64,000 nt of DNA from Actinobaculum sp. 313 (lineage in GTDB: Bacteria; Actinomycetota; Actinomycetes; Actinomycetales; Actinomycetaceae). Numbering within the stretch: position 1 is the stretch's first letter; every line of letters begins with the position of its first letter. The notes under the pieces were generated by a model. It was not told where the DNA came from. It did no database searches and saw only the letters and a list, made by a program, of their open reading frames with translations. Made by a program: the position numbers and the translations under genes. The DNA lies in NCBI RefSeq assembly GCF_003073475.1, contig NZ_CP029033.1, positions 2,046,001-2,110,000 of the forward strand, read 5' to 3'. Shown here in pieces: positions 32,621 through 40,257 of the stretch.

Positions 32621-35087
32621 GCTGCTTCCTTCCGTGCATGTGTCGGATCAGTGGACAGCAGATCAGCTACCCGGCTATTCGGGTAGGCGATCTGCACGGA
32701 GGCAACCCTGCGCCGTGGATCGCGCATATAGCAGTGACCTGACCATTTAGCACCGGTGTGTGGGTCGACGGACACGTCCCTGACAGCAATCCGGGCCGCC
32801 TCTGTTGGCTCTAATCCGAGGAGCTTGGCCAAGGCGGTCTGCTGCGCCTCGGTGTCCTGACTGAAGGCCATCACGGCGACGAGCTGCTCCATGATTCCAT
32901 CATGGTCCGCGATGCTCGCCGTGTCCTGCGTGTCGACAACCAGTGTTTGGCCCATTGCACGGCCCATACGCGCCGTCCTGTCCAAAAAGGCGGCGCCTTC
33001 GCGGGTCGCGGTCAGCATATGCGCCTCAGGAAGGCACACCATTTTTCGCTGATCCCGGAGGGTTTGCCGGGAGCCGATCTGGGTGAGCCAGGCGAGCAGT
33101 CCGCGAATGACGGCGGCCTGGACGCGCTCACTGGTGGACCAGTCGGCCGGCGGAGTATCTGCGGCCGGTGGTACCATGCCGGGACAGCGGATGAGGTGGA
33201 TGCCGGGCCCGGTGCCCAGCAGGGCTCCACCGTCAGCCCGGCCAACAATTGCGCTCCCGTAGATGTCGCTGCGCCAGGCGGTCAGTTCGCCGGCGATCCG
33301 CTGCGCCGTGTCATCGGCGGATGCGGCCATGATGTTGATGAGGCGTGCGGTGGAGCGCTCCTCTCCGGACTCGACGAGCCGGGCGATGTGCTCCATGAGC
33401 ACGGGCTGGGCCCGCACGCGAAGAGCTTCCGAGATGAGCAGCATCAGCTGTCCATGCGACGCCGAGAGGGCCTCCTCAGGGGTCGAGAGGCGTAGAAGGT
33501 CTGCTGCGCCGGCGAATCGCCCGTCGACGGCCACAGCGTCAGCTGGGATACCGTACTCGGCCGCACAGGCCACGATCCCACCGTACTGGTTGTCGAGGTC
33601 TCCCTTGAGGTCGAGGAGCGGCACCCAGGCTCCTTCGTCGGCCGCGTCCAACGCGAGCAGCTGCATCGCGGTGGTTTTACCGCGGCCGCCCTTGCCGACG
33701 ATGGCGATGGTTGATGTGTCGCCCCGCCGGGGTGCCTCGGTCGGGTGCAGGCGCACGATTGAGGCGGTCGCTCCGGTGGTATAACCGATAGCCGGCCCGA
33801 CATCATCGCCGACGACACTGCCGCCCCAGAACCACGAGCCGAAGAAGGCGGGGCATCCATGACGTGTGATAGGTCTCCGGTGCGGACCTGGTCGCACGGC
33901 ATCGTCTGCATCCACGCCTCCCGCTGCTGGTCTGCCAGCACGTCCACCGTGATGCCGTACTCGGCATAGTGTGCCTGGAGCGCTGTCACGCTGGCCTCCA
34001 GGGCCTCCCGAGACGCCTCAGTGACGGAGATGATGCAGCTGGCGTGGACGAGTTCGACGCGGCCGCGCTGGATTTCTGCGGCCAGCTGCTCCATCTCCGC
34101 CTCCGCCATCGCAATATTGAGATCAGTCTCCCCGGCGCTGGAGCGTGACGCTTCGCGCCGCTGTTCTTTGGCGGATTTACGGACTTTCTCGACCTTGCCG
34201 AGCCCTGCCGCGGACGTCAACACTTCGAAGCGTACGTCGGCCTGCGGGTAGATACGGACCTCATCCGGCTCCCCCTCGATACCTCGCCGGGATACACGCG
34301 ACAGGGTCAGCAGCCACTCCCCGTTACCCGGCACCTCGAGCTTTTCGGGAAACTCGCTCAATGCGAGGAGCGTCGTGTAGGCGGTCTCGGTGCCGTCGGC
34401 ACCATAGTGGCGTATGTGGTCTGGCCACGGGATTGCGCGGCCCCGGGTCAGCCGCGCGAGCCGGGCACCGGTGACGGTGCCCTCGCCGGCCAATGGTCGC
34501 ATGGTGCGATATTGGTCGTGTGCGAGCATCCACGCCAGGGTCTCCACCGGTGCGGGCCGCGCCCGCAGCGGTGTGTCCTGCAGCATGCGGGCGAACTGCC
34601 TCATCGTCCGGTCCAGACTCGCCAGCTCCCGCCGCGGAATCGCGCGTGCATCACCACCAACCCAGTCAGTCGCCCGGCGCAACGCTTGCAAGACGGCGGC
34701 CGTGTGGCGGTCCTCGATGTCGATGCCGAGCAGGACGTGCCGCTCAGCCAGGCCAAGATCGCTAATCCCTTGGCGCCGGGCCTGCGCCCACGGGGTCATC
34801 TCATGGCCGGGCGTATAGGTGGCGCCGTCGATGCGTCCCCACATGATCCGCAACTGACAGGCACGGTCGCCAAGGATACGCTGTGCGGCCGTAATGACGC
34901 GGCCTGCCTCGTCAGCCCTCTCCTGGACGGTCAGCATCTGCGAGGACGCGGCCGAAACGGTGAACCACGCCTGTGCTCGATCGTCCGAGACGATCAGCCC
35001 ATCAGACAGGAGCCTGTAGTGCGGCAGCGGCACAGACAGTGCCTCAGGAATACCAAATGTGCGGCTCAGCGATTGCAGAATACCCAT
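32617..35087 (-). CDS. VirB4-type conjugation ATPase (frameshifted near 33850)
   Basis: About 823 residues when repaired. The N-terminal half (starting MGILQSLSRTFGIPEALSVPLPHYR, with the cut into short segments typical of Orf16/TcpF) contains the channel-docking region. The C-terminal half has Walker A IVGKGGRGKTTA, a DLKGDLDNQYGG segment and a Walker-B-like MVCLPEAH. As sequenced, two overlapping frames are seen. Adding a base to GGGG 33850-33853 gives the smooth join HVMDAPAFFGSWFWGG. VirB4 energises assembly and substrate transfer in type IV secretion. It follows TcpE by 4 bp. Confidence 0.87.
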
Positions 35088-35091
35088 CTAG

Positions 35092-35625
35092 CTAGTCCTC
35101 TCGTAGTGGTGTCATAGCGTCGAAGCCGAGCACGCGCACGCGCTGCCCGATCCTGACGGTCGGTCCTGGCCCGACGGGCCGTGAGGCGGCCGCCTGTGGC
35201 GTCCACGGGTCCCAATCACGTGCCCGTGACCCGAATGTGCGTCGCCACCAGGTCAACGTGATCCGCTCCCGTATGTGCAGCAGGTCGTGGCGTCTGCGCG
35301 TCACGCCGCCATTGATGACGCCGGCGTGGCCGATCAGGATATACCGTGCCCTGAGCACCCACATCGTGATGCGCCTCCTGCGTGGGATCAGCCCGGACGG
35401 CGAAAAGCCGAACCACGCGATAACTCCTGGCACAGCCACGTAGAAGATGAACGTGCGGCGACTTGGTGGTCCGACGACCAAGGTCAGTAACCCTGCCCAG
35501 ACGATGACGATCACCGCGCAGATAACGGCGGGGCGGCGTGGTACCCCTTCACCCAGGTCCCAGCCCAAGACCGAATGTTGACGAGTCTCAAAGCTGAACG
35601 CCCGTGTGAGCACTCGTCCGGTCAT
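35092..35625 (-). CDS. TcpE-like membrane protein
   Basis: The 177-residue protein has two adjacent membrane helices (AVICAVIVIVWAGLLTLVV and TFIFYVAVPGVIAWFGF), as in the TcpE/VirB3-like family. A basic cytoplasmic domain (RRRRITMWVLRARYILIG) follows. In Tn916 and pCW3 systems TcpE lies directly upstream of the VirB4 ATPase, as here. It should help anchor the ATPase to the membrane complex. It overlaps the next upstream gene by 4 bp. Confidence 0.75.
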   Translation of the reverse strand: MTGRVLTRAFSFETRQHSVLGWDLGEGVPRRPAVICAVIVIVWAGLLTLVVGPPSRRTFIFYVAVPGVIAWFGFSPSGLIPRRRRITMWVLRARYILIGHAGVINGGVTRRRHDLLHIRERITLTWWRRTFGSRARDWDPWTPQAAASRPVGPGPTVRIGQRVRVLGFDAMTPLRED

Positions 35626-35855
35626 GATGGCAAGATTGATGAGGCGACGGCCTTAAGCAGGCCCACCGCTGTATCCGGCATAAACACGAACAGGGCCGCT
35701 ATGACGGCTCCCACGAATAGGCCGACCATTTTGCCCCACTCCGAGCGTGCTAATGCGCCAACAAAAAAGACAGCCAAGATCGCGATGAGCGCTGTACCTG
35801 CCAACGTGAGAATCCAGTCTTTAATTGCATCGCCGGTGTAATCTGCTAGCGACAT
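35622..35855 (-). CDS. small two-helix membrane protein (TcpD/pilin-like)
   Basis: The 77-residue protein has a short amphipathic start (MSLADYTGDAIKDW) and two membrane helices (ILTLAGTALIAILAVFFVGAL and MVGLFVGAVIAALFVFMPD). Size and place between TcpC and TcpE match TcpD or the VirB2-like small subunits of Gram-positive conjugation systems. It overlaps TcpE by 4 bp. No signal peptidase site is obvious. Confidence 0.7.
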   Translation of the reverse strand: MSLADYTGDAIKDWILTLAGTALIAILAVFFVGALARSEWGKMVGLFVGAVIAALFVFMPDTAVGLLKAVASSILPS

Positions 35856-35873
35856 AAGAATCCCTCCAATGTG

Positions 35874-36800
35874 TTATGAGATATTGGTGACTTGCCAACG
35901 GTCTGCACCGTCGGAGGTCGTCACGCGAGTGATCTCGACCTGATAGGTCGACGTGATGGTGGCCTGACCGATGGTCAAGCGCACAGTGGCTGTCCCGGAG
36001 CGCGTATCGCCGCTGCCCGCGGTCACGGTCCAGGCGGTTAGTTCGGCCGCCGCCAGGCCCGCCGGTGGCGTCGGAATCTCAACACCCGGTGCGGTCACCC
36101 CGGTCGCGTCCCCGCTGGCCCACGCGGTAAAGAAGCGGTCGACGTCGCTGCGGGTCTCGCCGGTCAGGGTGCGGTCCTCCTCGACGAGCGGTACGGCTGG
36201 TAGGCGGGCCGGGTCGGGCACGCCGACGAGCTTGGGCTCGGCGCGCACACTAGCCCGGCCATCCACGAGCTGCATCGGCACGAGGACGCCGACCCAGCCG
36301 GCCGGGCCATCCTCGCCACCGGCGACATAGACCGCGACGGTAACATCGATCACGTCCTCGTCCACGACCTCGGTCGCCACCACGTAGGTCGATCCGCGCG
36401 TCTCCAGACCGCCCTCACCGCTCCAGCCTGCAGTGCCGGGCTCGTCCCACGCCCGTGACAGGCGGGAGGCGCGCGAGGATGGATCATCCAGGGTCATCCA
36501 GGCCCGGGCAACATACTCCGCAGTGGACGCCACGGCCGCTGCGTCCGGCTCACTGGCCTCGATGGTCTGTGGCGCTGCCACGGTCGCCGTCGGGCCTGCT
36601 ACTGCTGATCGCACCCCGAGACCAGCTAGCAGGACCAGCGCGCCAGCTATGATCACGCGCAGCGCCGTGCGCATGCGCACATGGTTCCGTGGCAACTCCA
36701 CACTCTGCCAGGCCGCCTCAGCATCTGGCGCCGTGCTGGTCCCGGGCTCGGCGGCAGGTTCTGGCTCAGTCGGCTGGCGCCGGAGGCGTATCCCACGCAT
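35874..36800 (-). CDS. TcpC family conjugal transfer protein
   Basis: The 308-residue protein has a cytoplasmic Pro/Glu-rich start, one membrane helix (ALRVIIAGALVLLAGLGV, about 46-63) and two extracellular NTF2-like halves: a central domain from VASTAEYVARAWMTLDD and a C-terminal domain from VDRFFTAWASGDATGV to DRWQVTNIS. This is the TcpC layout (two VirB8-like domains). TcpC localises to the cell membrane at poles and is required for efficient transfer. The start overlaps the ssb gene by 35 bp. Confidence 0.82.
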   Translation of the reverse strand: MRGIRLRRQPTEPEPAAEPGTSTAPDAEAAWQSVELPRNHVRMRTALRVIIAGALVLLAGLGVRSAVAGPTATVAAPQTIEASEPDAAAVASTAEYVARAWMTLDDPSSRASRLSRAWDEPGTAGWSGEGGLETRGSTYVVATEVVDEDVIDVTVAVYVAGGEDGPAGWVGVLVPMQLVDGRASVRAEPKLVGVPDPARLPAVPLVEEDRTLTGETRSDVDRFFTAWASGDATGVTAPGVEIPTPPAGLAAAELTAWTVTAGSGDTRSGTATVRLTIGQATITSTYQVEITRVTTSDGADRWQVTNIS

Positions 36801-37185
36801 GCGTCCGGTCCTCCCCTACACCAAGCGTCTCCTGGCGGCGCTGTGCCACGCTGGCCGGTACCGGCCGCGTAATATCTAGCCCTGCGGCCCGCACATCCAC
36901 GACCGTGCGGCGATGTGTCTGCCCGTCACGGTCACGCCAGACATTGGCACGCAGCGTGCCCTGCACCACCACCGCCGCTCCCTTCACCCAGCCTGCATCC
37001 CGGATAGCCATTGCCTTTTTGCCCCAGGCCCAGCACTGCCAAAACATCGTCTCGCCGCTCTGCCAGGTGCCCTCTGCCGTCCGATACGACTCAGACACAG
37101 CCACAGTCAGCGACGCCCGCGCCGTGGACTCATCCCCCGCAAACTCGGGCGCCTCAGTAAGATTGCCGACCAGTGACACATCCAT
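36766..37185 (-). CDS. ssb: single-stranded DNA-binding protein of the element
   Basis: The 139-residue protein is an OB-fold SSB: MDVSLVGNLTEAPEF, then LTVAVSES, WQCWAWGKKAMAIRDAGWVKGAAVVVQGTL and TVVDVRAAGLDI. The C-terminus ends in Pro-Ala-Pro-Ala-Asp, not the DDIPF-type tail that recruits host proteins. ATG 37185 is used because GGAGG lies 7 bases upstream; a GTG one codon earlier is possible. It would protect transferred single strands. It sits upstream of the transfer operon. Confidence 0.85.
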   Translation of the reverse strand: MDVSLVGNLTEAPEFAGDESTARASLTVAVSESYRTAEGTWQSGETMFWQCWAWGKKAMAIRDAGWVKGAAVVVQGTLRANVWRDRDGQTHRRTVVDVRAAGLDITRPVPASVAQRRQETLGVGEDRTHAWDTPPAPAD

Positions 37186-37272
37186 CACATGGCCTCCTCT
37201 CTATCCCATACATGTGGCCCACATAGTCCGTGAGCCCTGATCATGGCCGGGCCGCAGCCCGGCCTCAGAAAT

Positions 37273-37983
37273 CTACGCGCGGGCTCTGCGCGCCCAGAGC
37301 ATCAGGCCGCCACCAGCGGCCATCAGGCTGCCGGCGAACACGGTTAAGAGGCCAGTCTCATCACCTGTCAGCGGCAGCTCTGTCGGCACACCAGCCGCGC
37401 TGGTGGCCTGTGGCGTAGTCGCTGCCGGGTCGGCCGCTGCCTGCGCCTCGGCGCGGCCGCGGGCATCCGTGGCCTGCCACACCACAGCGCGTAGTACCTC
37501 ACTCATCCGCGATGTCGGCCCGCCCACGGGCCGCTGCCCGGTCGTACTCTGTGCAGGATCAGCCACAGGCGCCTGCCCGGCCGCCTGCACGCGAGGGCCT
37601 ACCGTCTGCGCCGGCGCCGGCACCGTGGCCGGTACGGTCACCACCGGGGCAGGCTCAGCCGGCGCGGGCTCTACCGGCGTCACCGACGGCTCCGCTGGCG
37701 CCGTCGTAGGCTCAGGCTCCGGGGCCTCTGTCGGCTGTATCGGGTCTGGCTCGGTGGTGGGCTCCTCGACCGGCGCCGGGTCACTCGTCGGCGCAGTCGT
37801 GGGCTCAGGCTCCGGATTCGTCGGCGCCACAGGATCCGGCTCTACCGGCTCCTCGATAGGCGCCACAGTCGGGCTCGGGTCCGGCTCCGTCTCATCGGCC
37901 CACGCTGCGCCCCCGAGGCTCAGCCCCAGGCCGATCAGCATGGCACCCGTCCCCGCGGCCCACCGGGCAGTCTTTTCGCTCAT
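37273..37983 (-). CDS. LPXTG cell-wall-anchored surface protein with Pro-Glu-rich stalk
   Basis: The 236-residue precursor has a signal peptide (ends GGAAWADE), a stalk of about 110 residues built of Pro-Glu-Pro and Thr-Glu-Pro imperfect repeats, a short non-repetitive part (about 145-195), and a full sorting signal: LPLTGDE, a hydrophobic helix (LLTVFAGSLMAAGGGLMLW) and RRARA. It should be fixed to peptidoglycan by a host sortase; the sortase-fold protein in this window is probably inactive. The start overlaps the wHTH gene stop by 4 bp. A mating-contact or exclusion factor is plausible. Confidence 0.88.
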   Translation of the reverse strand: MSEKTARWAAGTGAMLIGLGLSLGGAAWADETEPDPSPTVAPIEEPVEPDPVAPTNPEPEPTTAPTSDPAPVEEPTTEPDPIQPTEAPEPEPTTAPAEPSVTPVEPAPAEPAPVVTVPATVPAPAQTVGPRVQAAGQAPVADPAQSTTGQRPVGGPTSRMSEVLRAVVWQATDARGRAEAQAAADPAATTPQATSAAGVPTELPLTGDETGLLTVFAGSLMAAGGGLMLWARRARA

Positions 37984-39050
37984 GATGCTTTCCTTCCGTT
38001 ATCTTGATCGGACTTCGTCGGTGTCCTCCTGGCGCGCAGGCGCGCCACCAGCTCCTGCAGCTGTTCGCGCACCTCCGTCGGCATAGGACCGGTCGGCTCC
38101 GCCGGATCAGCGACCGGTGCAGCCGCCCGACGTGCGCGTGTGAGGGGTGCAGGACTCTGCGCGAGCTCCGTGACGCGGTGGATGGTGAGGCCAGCGGGAT
38201 TCTGGGGCGAGGTCGGCCAGGGGTTGGCGTTAAGTGCCCGGTAGATCGCTCCCGTGGTCCAGCCGGTCGCCTGTGCGTGGCGCAGCGCGGCCGTGATCCG
38301 TCGGCCGGCGGCCGGGGTGAGACCAGTGCGCATCGGTGCGGGTATGCATGCGGTGATCAGCTGCCAGTCCGGGCCATCGGCCTCGGACTGCGGCTCACCC
38401 GGTGGATCCCGTGGTGGCGGGGCGTCTCCACCAACCACACCATCCGGCGGCTGAGCCGCTGGTTGGTTGGAAGGGAATTCCGAGTGTAACGAGGAATTCT
38501 TGGATACTTCGTTAGAAGTATGTGCCGCGCTTGACCGTGCCGCGCTAGAGCACGGCACGGTGGAATCTTCCGGCGAGTGTTTCCGCTGCTCAGACCGTGC
38601 GGCAACATCTGCCGCACGGCGGTTATCCACAGGCTGTGCCTCCGTCTTGCCTGTGGAAAACTCGGAGTCCGGGTGTGAGACACAGGCGCCGAGGGTGGCG
38701 GTGCGCAGCATCCCAGAGCTCATCATGCCGGTAACCTCGGCGCGGGCCTCCTCCACGCTGATCGGCGTATCCGATATCACGGTGATCTCCCGTACCTGAC
38801 CCTCCCGCCGCGCACGGAACCGGAACCGGTACCCCTGCTCTTCCAACTCACGAAGCCCGCGACGGATGGCCTTCTCCCCCAGTCCACGGCCCATAAACGC
38901 TCTATAGCCACGCGGCGCGCCTGGTGGAAGCGAGAGCGAGACCATGAGCAGACTCAACGCTGGCAGGGAGAGCTCCCGGTCATGGATGACCGCATTAGAG
39001 AGGGCGGTCGAAGACCGGCGAACAACGAAATACTCAGGCGTATCCGTCAT
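37980..39050 (-). CDS. winged-helix protein, probable replication initiator type
   Basis: The 356-residue protein has an N-terminal winged helix (FVVRRSSTALSNAVIHDRELSLPALSLLM.. to ..LGEKAIRRGLRELEEQGYRFRFR, about 8-85) like plasmid or phage replication initiators. A polar linker with many Ser and Pro follows. A second helical domain (about 225-310: LTPAAGRRITAALRHAQATGWTTGAIYRALN) resembles wHTH-linked C-terminal modules of actinomycete Rep proteins. It is overlapped by 4 bp on both sides, in an operon starting at the excisionase-like gene. The initiator role is inferred from the fold and place. Confidence 0.6.
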   Translation of the reverse strand: MTDTPEYFVVRRSSTALSNAVIHDRELSLPALSLLMVSLSLPPGAPRGYRAFMGRGLGEKAIRRGLRELEEQGYRFRFRARREGQVREITVISDTPISVEEARAEVTGMMSSGMLRTATLGACVSHPDSEFSTGKTEAQPVDNRRAADVAARSEQRKHSPEDSTVPCSSAARSSAAHTSNEVSKNSSLHSEFPSNQPAAQPPDGVVGGDAPPPRDPPGEPQSEADGPDWQLITACIPAPMRTGLTPAAGRRITAALRHAQATGWTTGAIYRALNANPWPTSPQNPAGLTIHRVTELAQSPAPLTRARRAAAPVADPAEPTGPMPTEVREQLQELVARLRARRTPTKSDQDNGRKAS

Positions 39051-39301
39051 GATTGTCTCCTCTGCACGAGCCCACGATCACGCAGCTCCTCGATCGCGGC
39101 AATGATCTCGTCCTGGCTGAGTCCACGGCCGACAAGCTCGTGACCATCGGGCGAGACCCCCTCCACCACGCTCGCAATCACGAGATACACACCCAGCGCC
39201 GCATACGAGAGGCCCTCGTCAATCACCAGACGCCGGGGCACCACCATCACCGGCAGCTCCGCTGCCTCTACCCGCGGCCGCGAGGTCGGCGCCGAGATCA
39301 T
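39047..39301 (-). CDS. small winged-helix protein
   Basis: The 84-residue protein is a single winged-helix unit: VPRRLVIDEGLSYAALGVYLVIASVVEG, then RGLSQDEIIAAIEELRDRGLVQRRQS. It resembles the first domain of the next gene and may be its duplicated partner. It overlaps both neighbours by 4 bp. It probably regulates element replication or transfer. Confidence 0.6.
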   Translation of the reverse strand: MISAPTSRPRVEAAELPVMVVPRRLVIDEGLSYAALGVYLVIASVVEGVSPDGHELVGRGLSQDEIIAAIEELRDRGLVQRRQS

Positions 39302-39549
39302 GACGCCTTCCCCAGTCCTGGCAGCGGTTCCTGACCATCACTACCCACGTCATCGTGAGTAGCTTGAGGCTCCAACAGAGCCTCGATGTCGGCGCGCCGG
39401 AAGCGCACCTGGCCATTCGGCAAGCGAATCGCAGGAATCTTTCCGGCACGCGCCCATCGGCCAAAAGTACGCTCCGACGCGAGGCCAGTCGTAGCCGCCT
39501 CGCGTGCAGTCATGATTTCTGGCAGGGATGCCGATAATCGTGCGTCCAT
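39298..39549 (-). CDS. excisionase-like helix-turn-helix protein
   Basis: The 83-residue protein contains a MerR-type wHTH (EIMTAREAATTGLASERTFGRWARAGKIPAIRLPNGQVRFRRADIEALL), the usual Xis/AlpA form. ATG 39549 is preceded at 6 bases by a -10-like TATGCT, giving a probable leaderless transcript; a TTG-type upstream start would add five residues. It opens the minus-strand operon and is divergent from the XRE regulator, near the right attachment site. A role in excision directionality is likely. Confidence 0.75.
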   Translation of the reverse strand: MDARLSASLPEIMTAREAATTGLASERTFGRWARAGKIPAIRLPNGQVRFRRADIEALLEPQATHDDVGSDGQEPLPGLGKAS

Positions 39550-39565
39550 GCGAACAGCATACACT

Positions 39566-39588
39566 CACTGGCAGAGTTGGCGCCAGTG
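39566..39588. promoter_or_regulatory. operator-like inverted repeat between xis-like and XRE genes
   Basis: CACTGGC-N9-GCCAGTG is a perfect inverted repeat overlapping the likely -35 region of the excisionase-like gene. It is a probable site for the divergent XRE regulator. Confidence 0.5.
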
Positions 39589-39618
39589 ACACACCCTGAC
39601 GGTAATCGTTCAGGCTGC

Positions 39619-39624
39619 TAGAAT
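39619..39624 (+). promoter_or_regulatory. -10 element for a leaderless XRE gene
   Basis: TAGAAT lies 7 bases before the ATG at 39632, with TGACGG 16 bases further upstream as a -35. No Shine-Dalgarno sequence is present. Confidence 0.5.
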
Positions 39625-39631
39625 TGGCGGT

Positions 39632-39991
39632 ATGACTGCAACAACTTCACGCGTTGACTACACTGTCGCGCGATGCATCGGCGCCACAGTAAACCAATAC
39701 CTTTTCTCTGCTGGACAGACAAAGACTGACCTTGCTCGCGCCCTTGGCATTGCGCCGACGAATGTTTCCCGCCGCATGCACGGTCGGGCCGACTGGTCCG
39801 TCGCTGAGCTATTGCTGACTGCAGAGTTCCTTGGCGTTGACGTGTCCGATCTGATGCCGCGTCGTGCTGCTGATGGCGGCTGGCTCCCTGCGCCGTTTGT
39901 TCCGGGTAAGGCGAAGGGGCCGGTCCTTTCGGGTCGGCCCCTTGATTCAGTGGCGGGGGGAGGATTTGAACCTCCGACCTCCGGGTTATGA
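39632..39991 (+). CDS. XRE-family regulator running into the attachment repeat
   Basis: The 119-residue ORF has a clear Cro/C1-type helix-turn-helix (VNQYLFSAGQTKTDLARALGIAPTNVSRRMHGRADWSVAELLLTAEFLGVDVSDL). The conserved protein ends near residue 82 (MPRRAADGG). The remaining 37 residues are read from the attachment repeat and tRNA 3' half (..GGGFEPPTSGL), so its C-terminus depends on the integration state. It is divergent from the excisionase-like operon and is the likely repressor that keeps the element quiet. Confidence 0.75.
   Translation: MTATTSRVDYTVARCIGATVNQYLFSAGQTKTDLARALGIAPTNVSRRMHGRADWSVAELLLTAEFLGVDVSDLMPRRAADGGWLPAPFVPGKAKGPVLSGRPLDSVAGGGFEPPTSGL
39882..39987. repeat. right attachment repeat within tRNA-fMet
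   Basis: This is the partner of 22275-22380. It covers the tRNA 3' half (39951-39987), the tRNA terminator hairpin (39914-39943) and 32 bp beyond. Crossing over within it would release a circle of about 17.6 kb and leave one intact tRNA. Confidence 0.92.
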
Positions 39992-40024
39992 GCCCGGCGA
40001 GCTACCGAACTGCTCCACCCCGCG
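39951..40024 (-). tRNA. tRNA-fMet (CAT), initiator
   Basis: Read on the minus strand, CGCGGGGTGGAGCAG.. folds into a standard cloverleaf with anticodon CAT in CTCATAA. Initiator features are the three G-C pairs at the anticodon stem end (GGG/CCC) and an unpaired first base (C1 opposite C72). TTCAAAT forms the T loop. CCA is not encoded. The 3' half lies inside the attachment repeat of the element, and the gene is intact, ending in the repeat's hairpin terminator. Confidence 0.95.
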
Positions 40025-40159
40025 TCGGCCTATCCAGTCTAGTCCCGAACCAAGCAGTGTTCAAAGTGCGGATCCGTGCCATCGCTCACAACGCCGCGCC
40101 GCCGCGCACAGAGTCCACCGAACGCAAGTACCCGCCGCCCCGCTCCGCTCATATGGCAG

Positions 40160-40198
40160 TGGGTCACCGGCACAGTGCCAAACCGTACCGGTGACCCA
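40160..40198 (-). terminator. hairpin downstream of the UPF0182 gene
   Basis: TGGGTCACCGG and CCGGTGACCCA pair perfectly over 11 bp, with GGCAC/GTGCC nested in the loop. It lies 60 bp past the stop of the minus-strand UPF0182 gene. No U tract is present. Confidence 0.55.
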
Positions 40199-40257
40199 GC
40201 GAGGATCTGGCCGAGGCAGGCTGCTCGCGCCACCCGCACTCAGCTCAGAACCACGCC

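Larger units (their letters stand above)
22275..39987. mobile_element. integrative and conjugative element in the initiator tRNA gene
   Basis: The region is bounded by 106-bp direct repeats (22275-22380 and 39882-39987, one mismatch). The right copy contains the 3' half of an intact tRNA-fMet; the left copy is the displaced half. A tyrosine recombinase abuts the left end, and an excisionase-like gene with a divergent XRE regulator abuts the right end. Inside are a Tn916-type type IV secretion set, coupling ATPase, Replic_Relax protein, SSB, wHTH replication-type proteins and an Lsr2 paralogue. No MOB relaxase of a named class was recognised. Nearly all genes are on the minus strand as one long block. 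Confidence 0.92.
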
